Assembly: GCA_051208035.1 (NCBI GenBank)
Contig: JBPJFZ010000016.1
Location: 40,917 to 104,916, forward strand
Source: JACKOB01 sp024234575
Lineage (GTDB): Bacteria; Pseudomonadota; Gammaproteobacteria; Pseudomonadales; Oleiphilaceae
Length of the DNA: 64,000 bases
Direction of reading: 5' to 3'
Numbering within the stretch: the stretch's first letter is position 1; every line of letters begins with the position of its first letter. The translations under genes were made by a program, and so were the position numbers. Below the pieces are notes generated by a model. It searched no databases, had not been told where the DNA came from, and worked only from the letters and a program-made list of their open reading frames with translations. Below, one piece after another: positions 8,448-15,400 of this stretch.

Positions 8448-8888
8448 ATGAAAAAAGAAGAAGTGATAGAAGCCGTTGTTTTGGCAAAGAAATCAAAGGG
8501 GCTTACCTGGGAAGGTATCGCCGGTGAACTTGGCATGGGCACCGTATGGGTGACTTCGGCCTGCTTGGGGATGAACAGCATGACTGAAGAGGTGGCCGAT
8601 AAAGTCTGCAAGATACTTGATTTACCTGCCGCCGCTAAGCCTGCGCTGATGGAATACCCGACCAAAACCTGGGAAAAATCCGTGCCTCAAGACCCTCTGA
8701 TTTATCGCCTTTACGAAATTGTAGGTGTTTACGGCGATACCCTGAAAGAGGTGATTCAGGAAAAGTTTGGTGACGGCATTATGAGCGCCATTGATTTCAG
8801 CATGGATGTTGAAAAAGAAGAAAACCCGAAGGGAGATCGTGTTGTGATCACCATGAACGGGAAGTTCTTGCCTTATAAAGCCTGGTAA
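8448..8888 (+). CDS. cynS: cyanate hydratase (cyanase)
   Basis: Catalyses bicarbonate-dependent breakdown of cyanate to ammonia and carbon dioxide, which detoxifies cyanate and supplies nitrogen. The 146-residue protein has the N-terminal helix-turn-helix-like domain and the unique C-terminal catalytic domain; the active-site Arg, Glu and Ser are present as R87, E90 (YRLYE) and S113 (MSAIDF), all shifted by 9 from the E. coli numbering. The ATG at 8448 is preferred because CGGGAG lies 7 bases upstream; an in-frame start 60 bases earlier would add unrelated residues. No cynT carbonic anhydrase or cynX/ABC cyanate transporter is adjacent, so it stands alone under its own sigma-54 promoter. Confidence 0.97.
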   Translation: MKKEEVIEAVVLAKKSKGLTWEGIAGELGMGTVWVTSACLGMNSMTEEVADKVCKILDLPAAAKPALMEYPTKTWEKSVPQDPLIYRLYEIVGVYGDTLKEVIQEKFGDGIMSAIDFSMDVEKEENPKGDRVVITMNGKFLPYKAW

Positions 8889-8970
8889 TGAGAATTTTTG
8901 GAGACTGTCGCTAATTTTGAGTCACTGCCTATCACAAAGTACTCTATTGAGAGCAAAGGATAGGCAGAGG

Positions 8971-9264
8971 CTAATGTTCGGGGATTTGAAGTAGCCTTTC
9001 ACTACGCCAAACTCTGATAATTTTTATTGCTGCACTCTCCCTAAAATACACAATACGAAAAGGAGAGTGGATTAACTCTCTAATTGATTGATCGTTAAAC
9101 TCTGGGACTACACGGCCTATGTCTGGGTAGTCTGAGAGCTTCTCCACTTGCTGGACAATGGCGGCAACAAAGTTTTCACCAATTTGAGGTACACCCTGCT
9201 CAAAATAGTAATCTTTGATTGCTTCAAGATCTTCGATGGCAGAAATTGAAAAGGATATCTTCAC
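8971..9264 (-). CDS. ParE/RelE-family toxin
   Basis: A 97-residue RelE/ParE-fold toxin: N-terminal helices (AIEDLEAIKDYYFEQG), the central LSDYPDIGRVVPE motif, and the beta-strand pair with PFRIVYF and IKIIRVWRSERL that end the fold. ParE members poison DNA gyrase while RelE members cut mRNA; the subfamily target cannot be settled here, though the sequence is more ParE-like. It is the downstream gene of the pair, 3 bases after the antitoxin stop, so the antitoxin is made first. Such modules give plasmid or genomic-segment maintenance and stress-related growth arrest. Confidence 0.9.
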   Translation of the reverse strand: MKISFSISAIEDLEAIKDYYFEQGVPQIGENFVAAIVQQVEKLSDYPDIGRVVPEFNDQSIRELIHSPFRIVYFRESAAIKIIRVWRSERLLQIPEH

Positions 9265-9267
9265 GAG

Positions 9268-9534
9268 CTAGATACCTAGTCTTTTTTTCACATCGCTAAT
9301 ATCTGAAGTATTACCTTCTTTTATTTCCATTAATCCCTGTGCAATAGCTTTAACAAAAGCCAGCTCTTCTTTTACGTTTTCATAATCTTCAAGACCCTGA
9401 ACTACCGCTACGCCACGACCACGGCTCGTTAAAAGAACTGGGCGATGAGTGTCTTTAGCATGATTTATAACTTTGCCAGGATTAACTTTAAGATCACTAA
9501 GTGGAACAATATCTTCAGAAAACTTTGTAGGCAT
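9268..9534 (-). CDS. Phd/YefM-family antitoxin
   Basis: The 88-residue antitoxin has the N-terminal Phd/YefM DNA-binding fold (VPLSDLKVNPGKVINHAKD then PVLLTSRGRGVAVVQGLEDYE) and a C-terminal helical toxin-neutralising tail. It should bind the toxin and autorepress the operon from the palindromic site just upstream (9552-9582). It is the first gene of a two-gene unit read on the minus strand. Confidence 0.92.
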   Translation of the reverse strand: MPTKFSEDIVPLSDLKVNPGKVINHAKDTHRPVLLTSRGRGVAVVQGLEDYENVKEELAFVKAIAQGLMEIKEGNTSDISDVKKRLGI

Positions 9535-9551
9535 AATCAGAACCCCTTAAA

Positions 9552-9582
9552 AGACCTGTTTATAGCACCTGTTAGCAGGTCT
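9552..9582 (-). promoter_or_regulatory. probable toxin-antitoxin autoregulation operator
   Basis: AGACCTG (9552-9558) and CAGGTCT (9576-9582) are perfect inverted repeats, with a third ACCTG half-site at 9567-9571 that also pairs with CAGGT at 9576-9580. The array ends 17 bases before the antitoxin start, as expected for Phd-type autorepression. Confidence 0.6.
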
Positions 9583-9626
9583 TGTCAAAGAGGGGGGGGT
9601 AACGAAGGTATAAAGCAAATAGGTAC

Positions 9627-9657
9627 AAAAAAGGTCGCCGTGGCGGCCTCTTTTTTT
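9627..9657. terminator. bidirectional intrinsic terminator
   Basis: A 7-bp GC-rich stem with one T-G pair (GGTCGCC 9633-9639, GGCGGCC 9642-9648) is flanked by an A-run on the left and a T-run on the right (9650-9657). It ends the minus-strand phosphatase-kinase gene and blocks read-through towards the toxin-antitoxin promoter. Confidence 0.8.
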
Positions 9658-9670
9658 ATAAACAGAACGG

Positions 9671-11386
9671 CTAGCGAGCAGCTTGAAAAATGATGATACC
9701 TAACAGCACTAAGGAAACACATTGCCAAAAAAGTACCGGGTTGCGCGCCATCAAGGGTGGCTTGGTTTTGCTCAAATAGTTGGGGCTTGGGGTTTTCAGT
9801 TCATAGACAAACTCTGACACTTCTGCGTACCGTTTGAAGGGGTCAATGTGTGTGGCTTTGCTTATGGCATAATCTACCCAGCCGGGGATAGTGTTGTCTT
9901 CGTTGCGCAAAGGCTGGTAGGTCAAGCGGCCTTGCTCGCGTCGGTTGGTAATTCTGGAAACGGAATTGCCGTAGGGAAGACTCCCCGAAAGCATTTTGTA
10001 GGCGATAACGCCAAGAGAAAATAAATCAGATTGAGGAGTACCCAGTTCACCAAGAAAGTACTCTGGGGCAGTAAATTGAGCCGTACCGACGATGCCTTCA
10101 TTTTTTGGCACAACCTCTGAGATACCTGCCACCTTGGTCGCGCCGAAGTCGATAATTTTTACCGTGCCAGCGGCATCGATCATGATGTTGTTGGGGCGAA
10201 GATCCTGATGCACCATTTCCTGCCGGTGGAAGGCCTGCAAGCCCTTGCCGATTTGCTCAATGATGTTGCGCACCGTCTCTATGTCGGGGGAGGGATTGTC
10301 GATCATCCACTGGGCGAGTGTTTGTCCTTCTATGTATTCCGTGACGGTATATAAGTAGTGTCGCTTGCGAGTTGGCTCAATCGCTCTTAATACATGGGCG
10401 TTGTTAAGTCGCTTGGCTATCCAGTCTTCCATCAAAAAGTTTTCGAGGGTTTCCGGATGGTTGCGCATTTCCATTGACGGGGTTTTGATCACCACCTTTT
10501 CACCAGTATCCATATCTTCTGCCAAAAACACATGGCTGCGACTGCTGATATAAATATCCCGCAGGATGTGATAACCATCAAATTGCATACGGGCACTTAA
10601 TTGGGGCGCGGCGGGCAATTGTGTTAATTGTTGCTGTACCTCTGCCACATACTGCTCTGGCAAGTTGTCGAGTCTGACGATCTGGATGGTTAGGTTATCG
10701 TTGCTACCCGCGGCAAAGGCCTTGTCGACCAGTTCTTTTGCAACATGGTTAAGATCGCTGCCTTGAGAAATAGCTTCGGCGATTTCTTTGGCGGGTATAA
10801 ACTCAAAGACACCGTCAGTTGCCAGTACATAGACATCACCTAAATTCAGCGGCAGCGTCTTGTAATCCATTTCCAGGGTATCATGAATGCCCAGTGCCCG
10901 AGTCAGGTAACTTGTCTGCTCATCAACAACATGACGGTGATCGATGGTTAATTGTTCGAGTGTATTGTCTACCAGGCGAAAGATACGTGAGTCGCCACAG
11001 TGAAATAAGTGCGCGGTGTTTGATTTGAAAACAATGGCGCTAAAGGTGCATATGTAGCCTTTGTCTTTGTTAAAACGATAAGGGCTATTGCGGGTTTGCG
11101 CATAAAGCCAGGAATTGGTGGCTTTTAACACTCGCTGGGCTGATGTTTTTACTGACCAGGAATCCGACGTGCTGTAGTAATCCTGAATAAAGCCTTTCAC
11201 CGCCGTTTCGCTGGCAATCTGACTGACATTGCTGCTGCTGATACCGTCAGCTATGGCAATCGCTATGCCTTTCGAGCTGAGATGTGGCTCGTTAGGAATA
11301 AGTACGCCATGAAAGTCCTGATTGATTGGCTTTATGCCAGGGCTCGAATACTGCCCGACAGATACTGCTAATTGTTTTTTCATCAT
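9671..11386 (-). CDS. bifunctional PP2C phosphatase / serine-threonine protein kinase
   Basis: A 571-residue fusion. Residues about 1-245 are a PP2C phosphatase with the metal-binding motifs IAIADGISSS, HCGDSRIF, LATDGVFEF and GSNDNLTI. Residues about 275-545 are a Hanks-type kinase with VVIKTP (ATP-binding Lys), HQDLRPNN (an HQD variant of the HRD catalytic loop), IDFGATK (DFG) and TAPE. A single C-terminal transmembrane helix (about 548-568) anchors it with both domains cytoplasmic. This architecture is known beside nitrate/nitrite transport genes, and here it directly follows the formate/nitrite transporter. Substrates are unknown. Its start codon sits immediately after an intrinsic terminator whose 3' arm provides the GGGGA ribosome site. 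Confidence 0.93.
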   Translation of the reverse strand: MMKKQLAVSVGQYSSPGIKPINQDFHGVLIPNEPHLSSKGIAIAIADGISSSNVSQIASETAVKGFIQDYYSTSDSWSVKTSAQRVLKATNSWLYAQTRNSPYRFNKDKGYICTFSAIVFKSNTAHLFHCGDSRIFRLVDNTLEQLTIDHRHVVDEQTSYLTRALGIHDTLEMDYKTLPLNLGDVYVLATDGVFEFIPAKEIAEAISQGSDLNHVAKELVDKAFAAGSNDNLTIQIVRLDNLPEQYVAEVQQQLTQLPAAPQLSARMQFDGYHILRDIYISSRSHVFLAEDMDTGEKVVIKTPSMEMRNHPETLENFLMEDWIAKRLNNAHVLRAIEPTRKRHYLYTVTEYIEGQTLAQWMIDNPSPDIETVRNIIEQIGKGLQAFHRQEMVHQDLRPNNIMIDAAGTVKIIDFGATKVAGISEVVPKNEGIVGTAQFTAPEYFLGELGTPQSDLFSLGVIAYKMLSGSLPYGNSVSRITNRREQGRLTYQPLRNEDNTIPGWVDYAISKATHIDPFKRYAEVSEFVYELKTPSPNYLSKTKPPLMARNPVLFWQCVSLVLLGIIIFQAAR

Positions 11387-11387
11387 T

Positions 11388-11416
11388 AAAAAATCCCCGC
11401 CTTTTGAGCGGGGATT
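11388..11416 (-). terminator. terminator between nitrite transporter and kinase genes, overlapping the kinase ribosome site
   Basis: A perfect 9-bp stem (11392-11400 with 11408-11416, AATCCCCGC) with a 7-nt loop is followed on the minus strand by a T-run and then, within a few bases, the kinase ATG. The GGGGA of the 3' arm is the only purine-rich sequence at ribosome-site distance (7 bases) from that ATG, so folding would both end transcription and hide the start site. Confidence 0.8.
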
Positions 11417-11441
11417 CCTTTTAGGTCAGAGTCGATTTGGA

Positions 11442-12278
11442 TTAAGCCAATTTGCTTGCAGTTGCTTTTGCTAACTTGCGCTCTGGATTGGTTTTAACGT
11501 GCGTCCAGTAGAGTGGCAAGCCAACCAGCAGGAATCCACCTACCAGGTTGCCCAGTGCCGTTGGGATTTCGTTCCAAATGAAGTAATCAACTACGGTAAA
11601 GTCACCACCCATGATCATAGAGAACGGGAACAGGAACATGTTAACGATTGAGTGCTCAAAGCCCATGAAAAAGAAGAGCATAACCGGCATCCACATGGCC
11701 ATCATCTTCGCGCTTGCAGACGTGGAGATCATCGCGCCTACAACACCCATTGATACCATCCAGTTACACAACATGCCACGGATGAAGATCGTGAACCAGC
11801 CGTCAGCACCATGCGCCTGATAGCCCAGTGTTCTAGACTCGCCAATAGAACTTACTTTAGCAGCCAATGCACCGCCGTCTGTGTTGTAACCATAAGTCAA
11901 AATGAAGGAAGCGAAGAAAGCAACGGTTAAGGCACCGGCAAAGTTGCCCAGGAAGACCAAGCCCCAGTTTCTGAGCATTTGATCCACGGTACATCCAGGG
12001 CGCTTGTTAATAACGGCTAACGGCACCAGCGTAAAAACGCCGGTGAGTAGATCGAATTTCATCAGGTAAAGCATGATAAAGCCGACCGGGAACAGCAACG
12101 ACCCCACCAGAACGCTGCCGGTTGCGACAATCACTGAAATGGCGAAAAACGCCGCTAATCCTAAAATTGCCCCTGCCATAAAGGCGCGGACGAGGGTGTC
12201 TTTGGTGGACATAAAGATCTTCTGTTCACCGGAGTCAACCATTTTGGTTGCAAATTCACTGGGCTCGATATACGACAT
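11442..12278 (-). CDS. formate/nitrite transporter family protein
   Basis: A 278-residue integral membrane channel of the FocA/NirC family with six predicted transmembrane helices in two pseudo-symmetric halves, conserved GLAAFFAI and NFAGA-type pore helices and the HSIVNMF motif with the gating histidine region. It moves nitrite or formate across the inner membrane. Pairing with the phosphatase-kinase downstream and a sigma-54-like promoter upstream favours nitrite uptake for assimilation over formate, but no nitrite reductase genes are in the window. The start has a GAGAG-like purine stretch upstream. Confidence 0.93.
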   Translation of the reverse strand: MSYIEPSEFATKMVDSGEQKIFMSTKDTLVRAFMAGAILGLAAFFAISVIVATGSVLVGSLLFPVGFIMLYLMKFDLLTGVFTLVPLAVINKRPGCTVDQMLRNWGLVFLGNFAGALTVAFFASFILTYGYNTDGGALAAKVSSIGESRTLGYQAHGADGWFTIFIRGMLCNWMVSMGVVGAMISTSASAKMMAMWMPVMLFFFMGFEHSIVNMFLFPFSMIMGGDFTVVDYFIWNEIPTALGNLVGGFLLVGLPLYWTHVKTNPERKLAKATASKLA

Positions 12279-12329
12279 AAGGTTTGCTCTCTCAAGTTGA
12301 TGTTATTAAAAATCTGTAATGTCGTATAA

Positions 12330-12344
12330 GCAGCTATGATGCCA
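12330..12344 (-). promoter_or_regulatory. possible sigma-54 promoter of the nitrite transporter
   Basis: Read on the minus strand, TGGCATCATAGCTGC has the GG and GC doublets 10 bases apart with CTGC in place of TTGC, 52 bases before the transporter start. A perfect inverted repeat TGGCAAC/GTTGCCA lies farther upstream (about 12384-12412) and may be an activator site. The match is weaker than that of cynS. Confidence 0.45.
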
Positions 12345-12498
12345 GAAGTAAATTATGTATATAAAACAGCATGATATATGAAATGGCAACGGTTTTTGTG
12401 AGTGTTGCCATATCGTTGAATGTATCGGAGTGCACCACAGGTTTTGGATTATGCGCTTGTTTAGTGCACTGCTTTAAAGCGGTCTGACAGAGTGATTG

Positions 12499-13077
12499 TC
12501 AGGCAGCCTGTAAACCAAGGTTCTCGGTTTTCGCCAGCCATTTTAGCCGAATGGCTTCTTTCGAGTTTAAGACAGGGCCGAATGCTGTGACTTTAACTGG
12601 CTTGATACCGCAAAACTCAAGTACCGTGCGTTTCATCATTTTAGTGCCCGGTGCACCGTAAGCGAGCCGGTAGTACCAAGGGGGGGAGTCCATCGTGACG
12701 ATTAGCCGCGCGGTTTTACCTTTTAATAACTTTTCCGGGAACGGGTTGCCTTTGCGGTACTTAAAGGCAAAGCCAGGCAAAAGCACGCGATCGAGGGCGC
12801 CTTTTAAGAGCGCGGGCACTGTGCCCCACCAGGTAGGGTAAACAAATACCAGGTGATCAGCCTCTCGAATGTCTTGTTGCAGTTGCAGCAGATCAGGTTC
12901 TAATGGTTGCACTTGACCATAACCAGAACGAAATATGGCATCAAAGCTCAATTTAGATAAATGAATCAGTTTTACCTGATGCTTCGATTGTCGGGCACCT
13001 TGCTCATAAGCCTCGGCCAGCGAGTGACAGAGACTATGGTCTTTCGAATTGCCATTAATAATTAAAATCCGTTTCAT
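12499..13077 (-). CDS. NAD(P)H-dependent quinone oxidoreductase, flavodoxin fold
   Basis: The 192-residue protein belongs to the NQO1/MdaB/KefF flavodoxin-like family. It begins with MKRILIINGNSKDHS (phosphate-binding loop for FMN/FAD), carries the YPTWWGTVPALLKGALDRV flavin-contact signature and a conserved GIKPVKVTAFGPV end. It should reduce quinones or similar electrophiles by two electrons in the cytoplasm. I choose the ATG at 13077, with AGGTG upstream; the longer frame from 13137 adds 20 residues that do not resemble the family. Confidence 0.88.
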   Translation of the reverse strand: MKRILIINGNSKDHSLCHSLAEAYEQGARQSKHQVKLIHLSKLSFDAIFRSGYGQVQPLEPDLLQLQQDIREADHLVFVYPTWWGTVPALLKGALDRVLLPGFAFKYRKGNPFPEKLLKGKTARLIVTMDSPPWYYRLAYGAPGTKMMKRTVLEFCGIKPVKVTAFGPVLNSKEAIRLKWLAKTENLGLQAA

Positions 13078-13208
13078 GCCAGCACCTGTTAGTGTATTGA
13101 TTGACTCATCTATGGTGGTGGCGAAGGATGAATTCAATTATATCGATCGCAAATTTTATATGCCGGGCTGATTTCAATTTCGATTCATCACTGAGCGCTC
13201 GTAAATCC

Positions 13209-13421
13209 TCACCATAGCGGGGGTTTAGAGGATTCTAATAATGTGAACATCGTTTCATTATTCTCGGTAAACCAGCCTTTTTCGTCCCGAATCGACCTGA
13301 TTGTCCACATATTTTCTACTTGGGCTACGGCACCATCTCTCAACGGATTACCGACTGGCACTATTAAAAGTGCAGGGTATGGTGGCCCGCTAGCAACGCT
13401 ATAAACACAAAACAAAAACAT
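13209..13421 (-). CDS. possible small protein or gene remnant
   Basis: In the 376-bp gap before the EEP gene an open frame of 70 codons on the minus strand has protein-like composition, particularly its second half (AVAQVENMW, RSIRDEKGWFTENN, MFTLLESSKPP). No family is recognised and no ribosome site is obvious. It may be a spurious frame or the 3' end of a decayed gene; I report it because nothing else explains the gap. Confidence 0.25.
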   Translation of the reverse strand: MFLFCVYSVASGPPYPALLIVPVGNPLRDGAVAQVENMWTIRSIRDEKGWFTENNETMFTLLESSKPPLW

Positions 13422-13453
13422 TATAAAAACAAAACAAAGAACCGGAGTCCTCT

Positions 13454-14632
13454 ATGAATCTCACCTCTAAAATCATTAGTTCGGCGCTAGTTGGTGCCTC
13501 GTTTGCGGTTTCTGTTGAAGCCATGGCAACTGACATCGATAAAATAAAAGTGATGTCTCGCAACATATATTTGGGCGCGGATATTTTCCCGGTATTGGCG
13601 GCAGCGCAGAACCCTGATCCTGTTGCTGTGCCAATGGCGGTCACGGGTGTATTTCAATCTGTGCAGGCGTCTAACTTTCCTGAGCGGGCACAAGCCTTAG
13701 CAGATGAAATTGGTCGCCATAAGCCCGATGTTATCGGATTGCAGGAGGTATCGACCTGGCGGACGCAGATTCCGGGAGACTTTTTGCTAGGCAACCCAAC
13801 GCAAGCCAGTGATGTGGCCTATGACTTTCTTGAAATCCTGCAGGCAGCCCTTAGTGAGAGAGGTTTACACTACCATGTGGCGGCAAGTGTTGATAACGCT
13901 GACCTTGAACTACCGTTTATTGCTGGCGTCGAGGCGGATGGCGTCACCCCGTTGTTTGGTGATCTGCGTCTTAGCGACAGAGATGTTATTTTGGTAAAAG
14001 ACAGTCGACGTATTTCTTATTCGACGACCATTACAGGCAACTTCGCGGTGAATGGTATTACCTCCGTCGGAGGTACCTCTATTGAGTTCACACGTGGCTA
14101 TACCATGGCAGATGTAACAGTAAGAGGCGTTGACTATCGTTTCGTGAACACGCACCTCGAAACCGGCGGCTCAGAGCCGTATATGTCACTGCAAGCGGTG
14201 CAAATGAATGAGCTGATGCAGGTTATCAGCGCCACCACAAACCCTTCTACCCCGGTTATTTTGCTGGGTGACTTTAACTCAAGCCCTACAGAAGGCCCGT
14301 TTATTTCAACGTCTGGTATTCCGGGGCTTGATGGATTGCCTTTGGTTCCACCTTATTTGCAGGCAGTAGGGTCTGGCTATATTGATACCTGGTTATCCAA
14401 GCCTAAAGCCCGCGATGGTTACACCTGCTGTTTCGATGCCGCTGTCTCTGATGAAGATGCGACTCTTTACGAGCGTATTGATCACATCTTCTTTAACCCG
14501 AAAGATCGTGAAATCAGTAAGCTGAAAGTGAAGCTGGTAGGTCAGTCCAACGCTGATATGACCGATGAAAGCGCTCTTTATCCATCAGATCACGCGGGCT
14601 TATTTGGTAAGATTAAGCTCGAAAAACAATAA
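13454..14632 (+). CDS. secreted endonuclease/exonuclease/phosphatase family protein
   Basis: A 392-residue exported protein with a signal peptide (cleavage after about EAMA, residue 25). The EEP fold motifs are all visible: MSRNIYLG, DVIGLQEV (metal-binding Glu), DRDVILV, VNTHLETGG, VILLGDFNS (Asp/Asn), ERIDHIFF and YPSDHAGLF (catalytic His). The family includes DNases, sphingomyelinases and inositol phosphatases; the substrate is not readable here. A secreted phosphodiesterase that gains phosphate or attacks membrane lipids is plausible. The gene is monocistronic with a GGAG ribosome site and its own terminator at 14672-14693. Confidence 0.9.
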   Translation: MNLTSKIISSALVGASFAVSVEAMATDIDKIKVMSRNIYLGADIFPVLAAAQNPDPVAVPMAVTGVFQSVQASNFPERAQALADEIGRHKPDVIGLQEVSTWRTQIPGDFLLGNPTQASDVAYDFLEILQAALSERGLHYHVAASVDNADLELPFIAGVEADGVTPLFGDLRLSDRDVILVKDSRRISYSTTITGNFAVNGITSVGGTSIEFTRGYTMADVTVRGVDYRFVNTHLETGGSEPYMSLQAVQMNELMQVISATTNPSTPVILLGDFNSSPTEGPFISTSGIPGLDGLPLVPPYLQAVGSGYIDTWLSKPKARDGYTCCFDAAVSDEDATLYERIDHIFFNPKDREISKLKVKLVGQSNADMTDESALYPSDHAGLFGKIKLEKQ

Positions 14633-14671
14633 GGGTAATATCTTTAAAATTTCCCGTGTGTACCTTGCTTG

Positions 14672-14693
14672 GGGGCTTTATGCCCCTTTTTTT
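14672..14693 (+). terminator. intrinsic terminator of the EEP gene
   Basis: GGGGC (14672-14676) pairs with GCCCC (14682-14686) around a 5-nt loop and is followed by seven T residues. It lies 40 bases after the EEP stop codon. Confidence 0.85.
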
Positions 14694-14881
14694 ATCTTCA
14701 GAACTGTAAATCAGAATGAGCCCGGGACAGCTGCCGGGATACAGATACGAAACCTATACAGAATTAAACGTTACCAATTGCTCTTTATAGCCTATATTTT
14801 AATCAATAGATGAATGCACCTGCACGCTGGCTGCAAGTGGAGGGGCATTGTTGTGGTAGAACAGTTAAATAGGAGCAGGAG

Positions 14882-15400
14882 ATGTTTTTTTCTCGTGTTG
14901 GATTAATACTTGGAATGACGCTGTTGTCGGGGAGTGTTCTGGCGGCCAGCGGTAGTGGCACGGCAACCGTTCAGGCCTTTGGTGACCCAACGATCGTGAA
15001 TGATCAGGATCTGCATTTTGGGCAGATCTCCAATGCATCCGGGTCGAGCTGTACGATAAGTGTTGCCGGTGCGGTGTCTGGTGGCTGTATCGACCCTAGC
15101 TCGCAAGCTCAAGTTGGTCAGTTTACCATCACCAGTTTGCCTGCTTCGGTACCTGTATTGCTCACCCTTACCGGCGGTAACAGTGGCGGCGGTGAGGTGA
15201 CTTTTGTTGCAGCAGGGCGGGCGGCGGATGGCACAACATCCATGAATCTCACCAATGCGACCCAGTCCGGAGCATTTACCACTACAGCTCTGGCGGCAGA
15301 TATTGTGGTAACAGTGTTTGGTGATATTACGGTTAACAGTACACTCAGTGCCGGTGTTTCTTATAGCGCGACCTACACGCTTGATGTTATTTATCAGTAG
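14882..15400 (+). CDS. DUF4402 secreted protein, probable fibre subunit
   Basis: A 172-residue exported protein: signal peptide cleaved after about VLAA (residue 21), then a beta-rich DUF4402 domain with the family start (ATVQAFGDPTIVNDQDLHFGQI pattern, split by variable residues), two cysteines (about 58 and 69) able to form a disulphide, and a final strand SYSATYTLDVIY. DUF4402 proteins commonly sit beside PapD-like chaperones and ushers and are thought to be pilin-like subunits; that role is inferred from the neighbours. The gene converges on the usher gene and their 3' ends overlap by 14 bases. AGGAG lies just upstream of the ATG. Confidence 0.85.
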   Translation: MFFSRVGLILGMTLLSGSVLAASGSGTATVQAFGDPTIVNDQDLHFGQISNASGSSCTISVAGAVSGGCIDPSSQAQVGQFTITSLPASVPVLLTLTGGNSGGGEVTFVAAGRAADGTTSMNLTNATQSGAFTTTALAADIVVTVFGDITVNSTLSAGVSYSATYTLDVIYQ

